Of a stretch of DNA of 64,000 bases, positions 1 through 8,478 are shown piece after piece. The stretch is from Sva-07 sp963793335 (lineage in GTDB: Bacteria; Actinomycetota; Acidimicrobiia; Acidimicrobiales; Ilumatobacteraceae). The stretch is from contig CAWBZS010000016.1 in assembly GCA_963793335.1 (NCBI GenBank), positions 62,001 to 126,000 on the forward strand, given 5' to 3'. Position 1 is the first letter of the stretch, and every line of letters starts with the position of its first letter. The position numbers and the translations under genes were made by a program. Under the pieces are notes generated by a model. The model saw only the letters and a list, made by a program, of their open reading frames with translations, had not been told where the DNA came from and did no database searches.

Positions 1-473
1 TGCTGTCGATCGGCGAGGAGCCGGGCAAGGGTGACTCGCTGCGCAAGGAGGCCTACGAACTGCTGGGCGCAGCATCCCACCTGAACTTCATCGGTAACGT
101 CGAGGGTCGCGACGTGATGAGCGCCGAGCTCGATGTCTGTGTCACCGATGGGTTCACCGGCAACGTCGTGCTCAAGACCCTCGAGGGCGGCATGAAGGTG
201 ATCGTGCGGGCGATGCTCGATGCGTTCGCCGCAGAGGAGCACTACAAGCCGCACGCCGACGCACTGATGCCGGCGCTGCTTCCGCTCTACGAAGCGTTGA
301 GCCCCGACACCTACGGTGGTGCGGTGATGCTCGGCGTCGATGGGGTGTGCATCATCGCCCACGGATCGTCGGGGGAGACCGCCATCGCGAATGGCATCGG
401 CGTGGCGAGAGACATGGTCGAGCACGACATGGTCGGCGAGATCCGTACGGCGATCGCCGACAACGCCGCCTGA
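1..473 (+). CDS. plsX: Phosphate acyltransferase PlsX, C-terminal part (5' end outside window)
   Basis: The open frame enters from the left edge (first whole codon at base 3) and encodes the last 156 residues of PlsX, roughly the C-terminal half of a family that is usually 330-350 residues. PlsX makes acyl-phosphate from acyl-ACP for PlsY in phospholipid synthesis, at the inner face of the membrane. The segments IGNVEGRDVM, VCVTDGFTGNVVLKTLEG and the C-terminal AHGSSGETAIANGI are typical of the family. It lies 27 nt upstream of acpP, the usual plsX-acpP order. The frame is intact to its TGA; the start and N-terminal domain cannot be seen. Confidence 0.95.
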   Translation, partial: LSIGEEPGKGDSLRKEAYELLGAASHLNFIGNVEGRDVMSAELDVCVTDGFTGNVVLKTLEGGMKVIVRAMLDAFAAEEHYKPHADALMPALLPLYEALSPDTYGGAVMLGVDGVCIIAHGSSGETAIANGIGVARDMVEHDMVGEIRTAIADNAA

Positions 474-486
474 GCGATCCGACAAC

Positions 487-492
487 TACACT
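487..492 (+). promoter_or_regulatory. Candidate -10 element (TACACT) for leaderless acpP
   Basis: TACACT ends 8 nt before the acpP GTG, which would put the transcript start at or beside the start codon. No Shine-Dalgarno sequence is visible. It could serve as an internal promoter between plsX and acpP. Confidence 0.45.
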
Positions 493-500
493 CGCTGCCC

Positions 501-785
501 GTGCCCGCAGACTCCGCCCCACTCGAACGCGACGAGATCTTCGACATCGTTCGTGATCGCCTCGCCGACATCCTCGAGATCGAACCATCGGCCATCACCG
601 AGGGGCAGTCGTTCGTCGACGACCTCGATGCCGACTCGCTCGCCCTGATCGAACTGGTGGAGGCGCTCGAGGAGCAGCTCGGAGACCGAATCGCCGACTT
701 CCGCATCGACGACGAGGACCTCGAAGACCTCAAGACGGTGCGCGATGCCGTCGATTACGTCAACGAACGCGCCGCAGCGAGCTGA
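501..785 (+). CDS. acpP: Acyl carrier protein
   Basis: This 94-residue acidic protein has the four-helix ACP pattern with the phosphopantetheine site DADSLALIEL; Ser46 would carry the prosthetic group. It shuttles acyl chains in type II fatty-acid synthesis and feeds PlsX just upstream. The family is usually about 75-85 residues; the excess is an N-terminal stretch of about ten residues. The GTG start at 501 is the only sensible one and has a TACACT hexamer 8 nt upstream. The stop is 6 nt from the rnc start, so the two are probably cotranscribed. A dedicated ACP for another pathway is possible but the plsX-acpP-rnc order argues for the housekeeping copy. Confidence 0.93.
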   Translation: MPADSAPLERDEIFDIVRDRLADILEIEPSAITEGQSFVDDLDADSLALIELVEALEEQLGDRIADFRIDDEDLEDLKTVRDAVDYVNERAAAS

Positions 786-791
786 GGCGGG

Positions 792-1472
792 GTGACCGAG
801 CCGGCGCTTGCCGACCTGGCCGACCGCATCGGTCACCACTTCGGCGATTGGCAACTGCTCGAGCGGGCGCTGGCGCATCGCAGCTGGTGCGCCGAGCAAG
901 CCGGCGCGGTCAGCAACGAACGCCTCGAGTTCCTGGGTGACGCCGTGCTCGGGTGGGCGATCGCCGACATCGTGTATCACCGGTACGCAGTTGCCGAAGG
1001 CCAGCTCACCGATCTCCGCAAGAGCGTGGTGAACGCCAACGCTCTCGCCGAGGTTGCACGGACCATCGGGCTCGGCGATCACATCCTGCTCGGGCGCGGA
1101 GAGGCGGCTGCCGACGGTGCCGACAAGCCGTCGATTCTGTCCGACGCCTTCGAGGCCGTGCTCGGCGCGGTCTACCTCGACGGCGGCCCGGCGGCAGCGT
1201 TCAGGATGGTCGAGCGCCTGGTGGTGCCACGGATGCCCGACTCGATCGAGACGTTCGGCCAGTTCGATCAGAAGACGCAACTTCAGGAACTCGCCGCGCA
1301 GCAGGGGCGGAGTGCGCCGGTGTACGACGTGTCGTCGACCGGACCGGACCACGCCAAGACGTTCGTGGCAACGGTACTGATCGACGGTGACGTGCTCGGG
1401 GTGGGTTCGGGGCGATCGAAGAAGGCCGCAGAACAACTCGCTGCCACCGAAGCATGCCTCGCGCTGGAGTGA
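792..1472 (+). CDS. rnc: Ribonuclease III
   Basis: RNase III cuts double-stranded RNA in rRNA maturation and mRNA decay. The 226-residue protein has the signature NERLEFLGDA at residues 42-51 and the second acidic catalytic motif SDAFEAVLGAVYLDGG around residues 117-132. A double-stranded RNA-binding domain follows from about residue 155 to the end (core GSGRSKKAAEQLAA). Length and domain order are normal. The GTG start lies 6 nt after the acpP stop, consistent with translational coupling, and mutM follows after 21 nt. Confidence 0.95.
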   Translation: MTEPALADLADRIGHHFGDWQLLERALAHRSWCAEQAGAVSNERLEFLGDAVLGWAIADIVYHRYAVAEGQLTDLRKSVVNANALAEVARTIGLGDHILLGRGEAAADGADKPSILSDAFEAVLGAVYLDGGPAAAFRMVERLVVPRMPDSIETFGQFDQKTQLQELAAQQGRSAPVYDVSSTGPDHAKTFVATVLIDGDVLGVGSGRSKKAAEQLAATEACLALE

Positions 1473-1493
1473 CCCGTCTCGGGCCGGCGTTCG

Positions 1494-2330
1494 ATGCCTG
1501 AGCTCCCCGAAGTCGAGACGGTCCGCCGTGGGCTCGACCGGCATCTGGTCGGCCGCCGAATCGAGCGGGTCGAGGTCGGTCGCGAGCGGACCGTACGGCG
1601 GACGTCTCGCGAGGCGCTGATCTTCGGGCTGACCGGCACGGTCGTCGAGCGTGCCGACCGACGGGGCAAGTATCTGTTGCTGCCGCTCGACTCCGGCGAC
1701 AGTGCCATGATCCACTTGCGCATGAGTGGCCAGGTGTTGCTCGCTTCCGGCGGTTCGCCTCGTCCGGCCCACACGCACGTGGCGATGCACCTCGATGACG
1801 GCAACGAGGCATGGTTCGTCGACCCCCGAACGTTCGGCGAAGTGGTGGTCTTCGACCCGTCGAACGTGGCGAGTGAACTCCCCGAGCTGGCTCGACTCGG
1901 TGTCGACCCCATCGCCGAACCGTTTGACGTTGCCGACTTGCGGGGGGCGATCGGATCGACATCGAGGGCGCTGAAGTCCCTGATGCTCGACCAGCACGTG
2001 GTGGCGGGCATCGGCAACATCTATGCGGACGAGATCCTCCACCGCGCCCGGCTGCGACCCGACCGGGCTGCATCGAGCCTCGATCGGCGTCGGGTGACGC
2101 TGCTGCATCGGTCGATCGTCGACGTCCTCACCGAAGCGATCGAGGCGGGCGGCTCGACACTCGGCGATGCCCAGTACGTGGATCTGATGGGTGAGGGTGG
2201 GAGCTACCAGGACGACCATTGCGTCTACGGGCGCGGGGGAGAACGGTGTGTGACGTGTGGGCGAGGTTGGGTCCGCCGGTCGGTCACGGGCGGCCGTGGC
2301 ACCCACTGGTGTCCGGTGTGCCAGCACTGA
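1494..2330 (+). CDS. mutM: Formamidopyrimidine-DNA glycosylase (Fpg/MutM)
   Basis: The enzyme removes 8-oxoguanine and formamidopyrimidines and nicks the abasic site in base-excision repair. The 278-residue sequence starts MPELPEVETVRRGL, giving the catalytic Pro1 and Glu2 after Met removal. The helix-two-turn-helix is seen as GIGNIYADEILHRARL. A C-terminal zinc finger is formed by Cys252, Cys255, Cys273 and Cys276, with the DNA-contacting Arg in GRGTHWCP. All key residues are present. The ATG is fixed because Pro must follow it. It sits between rnc and smc, the common actinobacterial order. Confidence 0.95.
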   Translation: MPELPEVETVRRGLDRHLVGRRIERVEVGRERTVRRTSREALIFGLTGTVVERADRRGKYLLLPLDSGDSAMIHLRMSGQVLLASGGSPRPAHTHVAMHLDDGNEAWFVDPRTFGEVVVFDPSNVASELPELARLGVDPIAEPFDVADLRGAIGSTSRALKSLMLDQHVVAGIGNIYADEILHRARLRPDRAASSLDRRRVTLLHRSIVDVLTEAIEAGGSTLGDAQYVDLMGEGGSYQDDHCVYGRGGERCVTCGRGWVRRSVTGGRGTHWCPVCQH

Positions 2331-2356
2331 GCCGCGTCCGGCGGTCCGAGAACAGG

Positions 2357-2362
2357 TAGCTT
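2357..2362 (+). promoter_or_regulatory. Candidate -10 element (TAGCTT) for smc
   Basis: TAGCTT lies in the short mutM-smc gap, 10 nt before the smc GTG. No ribosome-binding sequence lies between them, so a leaderless smc transcript is plausible. Confidence 0.4.
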
Positions 2363-2372
2363 CGCAGCTGCT

Positions 2373-5300
2373 GTGTTCCTGAAGAGTCTCAACCTCAAGG
2401 GGTTCAAGTCGTTCGCCGACAGCACCACCATGGTGCTCGAACCCGGTGTCACCGTCGTCGTCGGCCCGAACGGGTCGGGCAAGTCGAACGTGGTCGACGC
2501 CATTGCCTGGGTGCTCGGCGCCCAAGCACCCAAGGCGGTCCGCAGCCAGAAGATGGACGACGTGATCTTTGCTGGCACCGCGACCCGGCCGGCGCTCGGA
2601 CGCGCCGAGGTCAGCATCGTGATCGACAACGCCGACGGCACGCTCGGCGTCGAACTCAGCGAGGTCACCGTCACCCGTGTGCTGTTTCGGAGCGGTGACT
2701 CGGAGTACGCGATCAACGGGGTCCCGTGCCGCCTCCTCGATGTCCAGGAACTGCTGTCCGACGCCGGGGTCGGCCGTCAACAACACGTGATCGTGAGCCA
2801 GGGGCAGATCGATGCGGTGCTCAACGCCCGACCCGAGGAACGTCGCGCGATCATCGAGGAAGCGGCCGGTGTCCTCAAGTTCCGCAAGCGCAAGGAGAAG
2901 GCCGAGCGACGCCTCGACGCCACCGAGGCCAACCTCCTGCGCGTGCAGGACTTGCTGCGCGAGGTCCGTCGCCAATTGCGGCCGCTGGAACGACAGGCGC
3001 AAGCGGCGCAGCGCCACGGCAGCCTGATCACCGAGCTCACCGAAGTGAAGACCTTCGTGTCGGGCCGTGAGATCGCAGCGCTGCGCACGAAACTCGAAGC
3101 GCTTGGCGCCACCCGCTTGGAGAGCGCATCGGTCGAGGTCGATCTGAAGAAGACGCTGGCCGGACTCGACACCCAAGTGATGGCGATCGAGGCGCAGCTC
3201 TCCGCACGCGGCGCGAGCGACGTCAGCGATCGCCTGGTGCGCGTCGAGCAGCTCCGGGAGCGGGCGCGCGGTCTCGCTGCTGTGCTCGTCGAACGCCGAC
3301 GGTCGCTCGAACGTGACAAGGGCCAGTTGCTCGACGCCGGAGTGGTCGCCAATCTCGAATCCGACGCTGCTCGCTTTCGAAGCGAGCTCGACGCGGTGAT
3401 CATCGCGCTCGCCGAGATCGAACCGGCATCGGAGGCGCTGCTCGCCGACGAGGAGGCCTTCCGCGTCGAGCGCACCAAGATGATGAACGCGGTCGGTGCT
3501 GACCAGGGAGGGAGCCAGGCTGCGAGCGCTGCGGCTGAGGTTCGTGGTGAGCTGCGATCGGTCAGGGCGTCCCTCGAGCGTTCGACCGGCGATCTTCGTC
3601 GGGTGCGCGAGCGATTCGATCAGCTCTCGTCACGTCGCGACGAGAACGCCGAGCGAGCCGAACGCTTCCGCGCCGAGTGCGACGAGGCCGGAGGCATCGA
3701 GGAACCACTCGTCGCGGAGATGGAGCGCGCCGAGGCAGCGTGTGCCGAGGCGGCGGCCGCAGTCGAAGTTCGCCGATCGCTGCGCAACGATGCCGCTGAA
3801 GAGTCATCGCGGTGCGCAGCACGCGCGGAGGCACTCGAAATGGCGCTGGACGCCGCCCGCGCCCGAGCCGGGGCCGAACGTCTCGCAGACGTCGACGGGG
3901 TGCTGGGCACGCTCCTCGATCTGATCGAGATCGACGAGGGGTGGGAACCTGCGGTGGAGGCTGCGCTCGGCGAATCGCTGACGGCAGTGGTGGTCGACGA
4001 TCCCACCGCCGGACGTCGGGCACTGGAGGCCCTTCGGAGCTCGGACACCAGCGGTGCGGTCATCGCACTGGGAAGCCGCCCGCCAGCGCAGCCGCGACCT
4101 CCTCTCGGCGACGCTGTGCGCTCGCACGCACGGTCGTCACGTCCGGGTGTCGAGGCGCTGCTCGATGGTCTGCTCGGACATGCGGTGCGCGTGGACGACG
4201 TTGCCGAGGCCGTCGACGTGGCGCTCGCACACCCTGCGGCGGTCGTGGTCACCTCGGGCGGAGACCGGTTCGGGCTCAGCGGATGGCGTGTCGGCGCCGC
4301 GGGCGGCGGAGCGACGGCCGCTGCGCTCGATGAGGCGACCGACCGAGCCGCGGCCGCAGCCACTGCGCTCGACGACGCGACCGAAGCGCTCGAGGTCGCC
4401 GAGCGTTCATTGCAGACTGCGCGCCTCGCCGAGAACGATCTCAGCGCTCGGCTCGACGCCAACGATGCACGATTCAGCGCCGCATCGGAGGGTTTGGCAC
4501 AGGCACAGCGCGAACACCGCGAGGCCGCGGCCGAGCTTGCGAATCTCGAGCGGTCGATCGACGACATCACGGGCAACGTCGTGCGCGACGAGCAACGCAT
4601 CGCTGAACTCGATGCACTCCTCCCGGCGCTCGAGTCCGACGAGCAAGCGGAGGCCGACGCGGCACGCGCCCGGGGCGAGCTTCGTGCCGAGCTCGAATCA
4701 CGCGCTGCTGCCCTGGCGTCTCGCCGCAAGGACCTCGAAGTTCACAACGCTGGTCTGCACGAACGTCAACAGCTGCTGGAACGACGTCTCGACGAGACCG
4801 AGCGACGGCTCGCAGCCGACGCCGAAGCCCGCGTCGAGGCCGAGGATCGCCGCGTGGCCATCGAACACGACATCGAGGCCATCGATCGGCTCGTCGCACG
4901 TGTGAGCACCCATCGAGACGTCGTCGAGGTGATGCACGTCGACCTCGTCGAGCGGCGCCGTCGTCAGAGCGACGAGGTGCGAGGGCTGACCTCCGAACTC
5001 GACCAGTATCGACGCACCCGCGCCGAGCAGGAGCATGCCCTCGACGCGTCGCGCGAGCGGGCTCGCCAGGCAGAACTCGGGGAGGCCGAAGCCAAACTTC
5101 GCCTGGAAGCTGCGATCGAAACGGTGCGGCGCGAGCTCGACATCGAGCCGTCGATCGCCGAAGCGGCACCGATGCCCGAGCTCCCGGACGGCGCGACGCC
5201 GGCGGGACGGGTGCGCGAGCTCGAACGCGAACTCCGTCTGCTCGGACCGATCAATCCGTTGGCACTCGAAGAGTTCAACGAGTTGCAGACCCGCCACACC

Positions 5301-5849
5301 TTTCTGGAGGAACAGCTCGACGACGTCCGCTCGACCCGTCGTGACCTCTCTCGGGTGATCGCAGCGGTCGACGCCGAGATTCAGAATGTGTTCGCATCGG
5401 CGTTCACCGATGTGAGCAAGAACTTCACCGAACTCTTTGGGCTGCTCTTCCCCGGCGGCGTCGGCAAGCTCAAGCTCACCCATCCTGACGACATGCTCAA
5501 CACCGGCATCGAGGTCGAGGCCAAGCCAAGCGGCAAGAACGTCAAGAAGCTGTCGTTGCTGTCGGGTGGCGAGCGCAGCCTCACGGCGTTGGCGTATCTG
5601 TTCGCGGTGTTCCGCTCGCGGCCCTCTCCGTTCTACGTGATGGACGAGGTCGAAGCGGCCCTCGATGACGTCAACCTGCACCGGTTCCTCGGGCTGATCC
5701 AAGAGTTCCGCAAGGACGCCCAGTTGATCGTCGTCTCGCACCAGAAGCGGACGATGGAGGCCGGCGACTGCCTGCTCGGGGTGAGCATGCAGCCGGGCGG
5801 TTCGAGCAAGGTCGTCACCGAGCGCATCACCACCTCGCCGGCGACCTGA
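2373..5849 (+). CDS. smc: Chromosome segregation/condensation protein SMC
   Basis: This 1158-residue SMC ATPase forms the ring that compacts and segregates the chromosome with ScpA/ScpB. Residues 31-39 are the Walker A loop GPNGSGKSN in the N-terminal head. Long Arg/Glu/Ala-rich coiled coils flank a hinge at about residues 505-650 (beginning LADVDGVLGTLLDLI). The C-terminal head has the ABC signature LLSGGERSLTALA near 1062 and Walker B FYVMDEVEAALDD near 1087. Length and order match bacterial SMC. The GTG start gives the classic N-terminus MFLKSLNLKGFKSFAD. An inverted repeat follows the stop before ftsY. Confidence 0.96.
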   Translation: MFLKSLNLKGFKSFADSTTMVLEPGVTVVVGPNGSGKSNVVDAIAWVLGAQAPKAVRSQKMDDVIFAGTATRPALGRAEVSIVIDNADGTLGVELSEVTVTRVLFRSGDSEYAINGVPCRLLDVQELLSDAGVGRQQHVIVSQGQIDAVLNARPEERRAIIEEAAGVLKFRKRKEKAERRLDATEANLLRVQDLLREVRRQLRPLERQAQAAQRHGSLITELTEVKTFVSGREIAALRTKLEALGATRLESASVEVDLKKTLAGLDTQVMAIEAQLSARGASDVSDRLVRVEQLRERARGLAAVLVERRRSLERDKGQLLDAGVVANLESDAARFRSELDAVIIALAEIEPASEALLADEEAFRVERTKMMNAVGADQGGSQAASAAAEVRGELRSVRASLERSTGDLRRVRERFDQLSSRRDENAERAERFRAECDEAGGIEEPLVAEMERAEAACAEAAAAVEVRRSLRNDAAEESSRCAARAEALEMALDAARARAGAERLADVDGVLGTLLDLIEIDEGWEPAVEAALGESLTAVVVDDPTAGRRALEALRSSDTSGAVIALGSRPPAQPRPPLGDAVRSHARSSRPGVEALLDGLLGHAVRVDDVAEAVDVALAHPAAVVVTSGGDRFGLSGWRVGAAGGGATAAALDEATDRAAAAATALDDATEALEVAERSLQTARLAENDLSARLDANDARFSAASEGLAQAQREHREAAAELANLERSIDDITGNVVRDEQRIAELDALLPALESDEQAEADAARARGELRAELESRAAALASRRKDLEVHNAGLHERQQLLERRLDETERRLAADAEARVEAEDRRVAIEHDIEAIDRLVARVSTHRDVVEVMHVDLVERRRRQSDEVRGLTSELDQYRRTRAEQEHALDASRERARQAELGEAEAKLRLEAAIETVRRELDIEPSIAEAAPMPELPDGATPAGRVRELERELRLLGPINPLALEEFNELQTRHTFLEEQLDDVRSTRRDLSRVIAAVDAEIQNVFASAFTDVSKNFTELFGLLFPGGVGKLKLTHPDDMLNTGIEVEAKPSGKNVKKLSLLSGGERSLTALAYLFAVFRSRPSPFYVMDEVEAALDDVNLHRFLGLIQEFRKDAQLIVVSHQKRTMEAGDCLLGVSMQPGGSSKVVTERITTSPAT

Positions 5850-5866
5850 CCCCAGGTCCTGCGGAA

Positions 5867-5899
5867 CCTGTTCCTTCTGCCCGGGTGTCGGGGAACAGG
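5867..5899 (+). terminator. Inverted repeat between smc and ftsY
   Basis: CCTGTTCC (5867-5874) and GGAACAGG (5892-5899) are perfect complements around a 17-nt loop, just after the smc stop. There is no T-run. It may be a weak terminator or attenuator; ftsY has its own candidate promoter directly downstream. Confidence 0.35.
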
Positions 5900-5914
5900 G
5901 TGCTGGCTGGCCGG

Positions 5915-5920
5915 TAGCGT
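5915..5920 (+). promoter_or_regulatory. Candidate -10 element (TAGCGT) for ftsY
   Basis: TAGCGT ends 9 nt before the ftsY ATG, downstream of the inverted repeat at 5867-5899. The spacing suggests a transcript beginning at or very near the ATG. Confidence 0.45.
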
Positions 5921-5929
5921 CGGTGGGCG

Positions 5930-7069
5930 ATGGGCATCGAAATCCTGTTTCTGATCCTGGCGATCGCAGTTGTCGCGTTTGGCATCGGCGTGATCGTCGT
6001 CAGTCGGCGCCGTGCTGCATCGACCTCGGCGCCACCGGTGCGGCCGCCTCGGCCGGCCACGCCGCCACCGCAATCGACCGACGACGCTGACGGTGATGTG
6101 CTCGTCGCCGAACGACCGGACGAACTGGTCGAGGTCGAGGTCGAGCCAGAACCGGTCAAGCCGGCGTCGTTGCGCGACCGGTTGTCCAAGGCTCGGCTGG
6201 CCTTCACCGGGGCGTTCGCCGGCGTCCTCGGGCGAAGTGGAATCACCGAGGAGAGCTTCGAGGAGCTCGAGGAGGCCCTCCTGCGCGCCGACGTCGGCGT
6301 CGGTGTCACCACGGCGTTGCTCGACGGGCTGCGGGCGAAGGTCGCGGCCAAGGAGATCACCGAGCCGCAGGGACTGCTCGACGCGCTCGAGGCCGAGATG
6401 GTGGCGCGCCTCGAGGGTGCCGACCGCTCGCTCAGCTTCGAGCCCGGCGACGGCGAGAGCCCGAACGTGTGGATGTTCGTCGGCGTCAACGGTGTCGGGA
6501 AGACCACCACGATCGGCAAGCTCGCCAACCAACAGATCAGCGAGGGTCGAACGGTCATGATGGCAGCGGGCGACACGTTCCGCGCTGCTGCGGCCGAGCA
6601 GTTGACCACCTGGGCCGAGCGTTCGGGGGCCGAGATCGTGCGCGGCGCCGAGGGAGGCGATCCGAGTGCGGTGATCTACGACGGGGTCGAGGCGGCCTCG
6701 TCTCGGGGGATCGACCTCGTCATGGCCGACACCGCCGGTCGGCTGCACACCAAGACGAACCTGATGGAAGAACTCCGCAAGGTCAGGCGGGTCGCTGAAA
6801 AGGGCGCAGGACGGGTGACTGAAACACTGCTGGTGATCGACGCGACCACCGGACAGAACGGGCTGACCCAGGCGCGCGAGTTCGGCGAAGCCACCGCAGT
6901 GACCGGGGTGGTGCTCACCAAACTCGACGGGTCCGCCAAGGGTGGGATCGTGTTCGCCATCGAGACCGAATTGGGCATTCCGGTGAAGCTGGTCGGCATC
7001 GGCGAAACCATCGGCGACCTGATCCCGTTCGATCCGGCCGAGTTCGTCTCCGCCCTCGTCAACCCCTGA
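5930..7069 (+). CDS. ftsY: Signal recognition particle receptor FtsY
   Basis: FtsY is the SRP receptor GTPase that docks ribosome-nascent-chain complexes at the membrane. The 379-residue protein begins with a hydrophobic segment (residues about 3-25) followed by basic RRR, as in actinobacterial FtsY, then a Pro/Glu-rich linker. The NG domain has G1 GVNGVGKTTT near residue 185, G3 DTAGR near 267 and TKLDGSAKGG near 330. The partner Ffh is encoded 1.4 kb downstream, separated by an acyl-CoA dehydrogenase gene. Start ATG is set by the membrane segment and the TAGCGT hexamer 9 nt upstream. Confidence 0.95.
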   Translation: MGIEILFLILAIAVVAFGIGVIVVSRRRAASTSAPPVRPPRPATPPPQSTDDADGDVLVAERPDELVEVEVEPEPVKPASLRDRLSKARLAFTGAFAGVLGRSGITEESFEELEEALLRADVGVGVTTALLDGLRAKVAAKEITEPQGLLDALEAEMVARLEGADRSLSFEPGDGESPNVWMFVGVNGVGKTTTIGKLANQQISEGRTVMMAAGDTFRAAAAEQLTTWAERSGAEIVRGAEGGDPSAVIYDGVEAASSRGIDLVMADTAGRLHTKTNLMEELRKVRRVAEKGAGRVTETLLVIDATTGQNGLTQAREFGEATAVTGVVLTKLDGSAKGGIVFAIETELGIPVKLVGIGETIGDLIPFDPAEFVSALVNP

Positions 7070-7102
7070 CCCACCACGCCCCCGCCCCCAACCCCCTCCA
7101 AT

Positions 7103-7158
7103 CCCGAAATTGCGCGAGAAACGTGCGCTCAGCGTCACGATCGCTGCACATTTCGGGG
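7103..7158. repeat. Structured intergenic element after ftsY
   Basis: CCCGAAAT (7103-7110) and ATTTCGGG (about 7150-7157) are complementary arms enclosing about 40 nt. Inside, CAGCG and CGCTG form a second 5-bp stem around TCACGAT. The 141-nt gap between ftsY and the next gene holds nothing else obvious. It could be a terminator-like structure; it lacks a T-run. Confidence 0.3.
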
Positions 7159-7210
7159 GTTGGGACGCTGCGGCTTCGGGCGCAGCGCGACCGCCTGACA
7201 GACTGACGCC

Positions 7211-8455
7211 ATGACCACGCTCGAAACGCGCCCCGATGCTGCCGACACCGATCCGGACACCCGCCAGGTGATCGAAGCGCTCGATGCACTGCTCGCTGCC
7301 AACGATCCGACCACGATCGACAACGTCGCGTTCCGCGGCGCTCGGTACGACGCTGGTCTGGCCTGGGTGCACTTCCCGAAGGGCCACGGCGGCCTCGGAC
7401 TTCGTCCCGACCTGAACAAGGTCGTCGAGACTCGCCTCAAGGAGGCCGGAGCGAAGCCGACCGACCCGAGCACGTTCTTCATGGCGCTCGCTGGTCCGAC
7501 GATCGTCACCCATGGCAGCGATGAGGCCAAGGAGCGCTTCCTGCGCCCGATGTTCACCGGTGAGGAGCGGTGGTGCCAGCTGTTCTCCGAGCCGGGCGCC
7601 GGGTCCGACTTCGCCGGCCTGGCCACCAAGGCCGAACGAGACGGCGACGAGTGGATCGTCAACGGGCAGAAGGTGTGGAACACGATGGCGCACATCGCCG
7701 ACTTCGGCATGTTGGTCACCCGAACCGACCCTGATGCCCCCAAGCACAAGGGGATGACGTACTTCGCGTTGGACATGCGTGCCGAGGGCGTCGAGGTGCG
7801 GCCGTTGCGCCAGATCACCGGTGAGGCCGAGTTCAACGAGGTCTACATGACCGACGCCCGCGTCCCGGACGCCTTCCGCATCGGTGACGTCGGCGAGGGC
7901 TGGCGGGCGAGTCTGACCACGCTGATGAACGAGCGCAACGCGATCGGCACCGGTGGCGGCGCCGGCAGTGGCTCGGTGGCTCGCCGCGGCGCGGCCGCCA
8001 ACGACGCCGTCGAGATCTGGAAGACGCTCGACCCGTCGGAGCAGGACGGTGCCCGCAAGGACCGGCTCATGCAGTTGTGGTGCCAAGCCGAGGTCAACCG
8101 CCTCACCAACCGGCGTGCGGGCGAGAACGCGAAGGCCGGCAACCCCGGCCCCGAGATGTCGATCGCCAAGCTCGCCTTTTCCGAGCTGAACAAGCCGCTC
8201 TACGAGTTCTGCATCGATCTGATGGGCGCCGACGCGTTGATCGGCTACGACTACACGTTCCGCCGCCCCGGCGACCTCGACGTCACCGGCGGCACGCATG
8301 GCACCCGGTACTCGTTCATGCGGGTGCGGGCGAACTCGATCGAGGGCGGCACCTCGGAGATCCTGCGCAACATCATCGGCGAACAGGTCCTCGGCCTGCC
8401 CGGCGAGCCACGCGTCGACAAGTCGGTGCCCTGGAACGAAGTCCCGCGCAACTGA
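7211..8455 (+). CDS. Acyl-CoA dehydrogenase family flavoprotein
   Basis: The 414-residue protein matches the FadE/acyl-CoA dehydrogenase fold: an N-terminal helical domain, a central flavin-binding segment (WCQLFSEPGAGSDFAGLATKAE, read in parts, around residue 118) and a C-terminal helical domain ending with SIEGGTSEILRNIIGEQVLGLP. These enzymes oxidise acyl-CoA to enoyl-CoA with FAD and pass electrons to ETF. The substrate cannot be told. It interrupts the ftsY-ffh neighbourhood and seems unrelated to it; two enoyl-CoA hydratases elsewhere in the window could act in the next step of such pathways. Full length and intact. Confidence 0.9.
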   Translation: MTTLETRPDAADTDPDTRQVIEALDALLAANDPTTIDNVAFRGARYDAGLAWVHFPKGHGGLGLRPDLNKVVETRLKEAGAKPTDPSTFFMALAGPTIVTHGSDEAKERFLRPMFTGEERWCQLFSEPGAGSDFAGLATKAERDGDEWIVNGQKVWNTMAHIADFGMLVTRTDPDAPKHKGMTYFALDMRAEGVEVRPLRQITGEAEFNEVYMTDARVPDAFRIGDVGEGWRASLTTLMNERNAIGTGGGAGSGSVARRGAAANDAVEIWKTLDPSEQDGARKDRLMQLWCQAEVNRLTNRRAGENAKAGNPGPEMSIAKLAFSELNKPLYEFCIDLMGADALIGYDYTFRRPGDLDVTGGTHGTRYSFMRVRANSIEGGTSEILRNIIGEQVLGLPGEPRVDKSVPWNEVPRN

Positions 8456-8462
8456 CGCCCGG

Positions 8463-8468
8463 TAACCT
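8463..8468 (+). promoter_or_regulatory. Candidate -10 element (TAACCT) for ffh
   Basis: TAACCT ends 10 nt before the ATG at 8479. It lies in the 23-nt gap after the acyl-CoA dehydrogenase stop and supports the start chosen for ffh. Confidence 0.45.
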
Positions 8469-8478
8469 CGGGGGCCTG

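Noticed and set aside
486..3176. Long minus-strand open frame opposite acpP-rnc-mutM-smc
   Set aside because: It overlaps four clearly recognised genes, and its translation shows no family pattern; such antisense frames are usual in GC-rich DNA with strong codon bias.
5633..8299. Long minus-strand open frame opposite smc end, ftsY and acyl-CoA dehydrogenase
   Set aside because: Shadow of real plus-strand genes; composition is Arg/Gly/Asp-rich with no recognisable domain.
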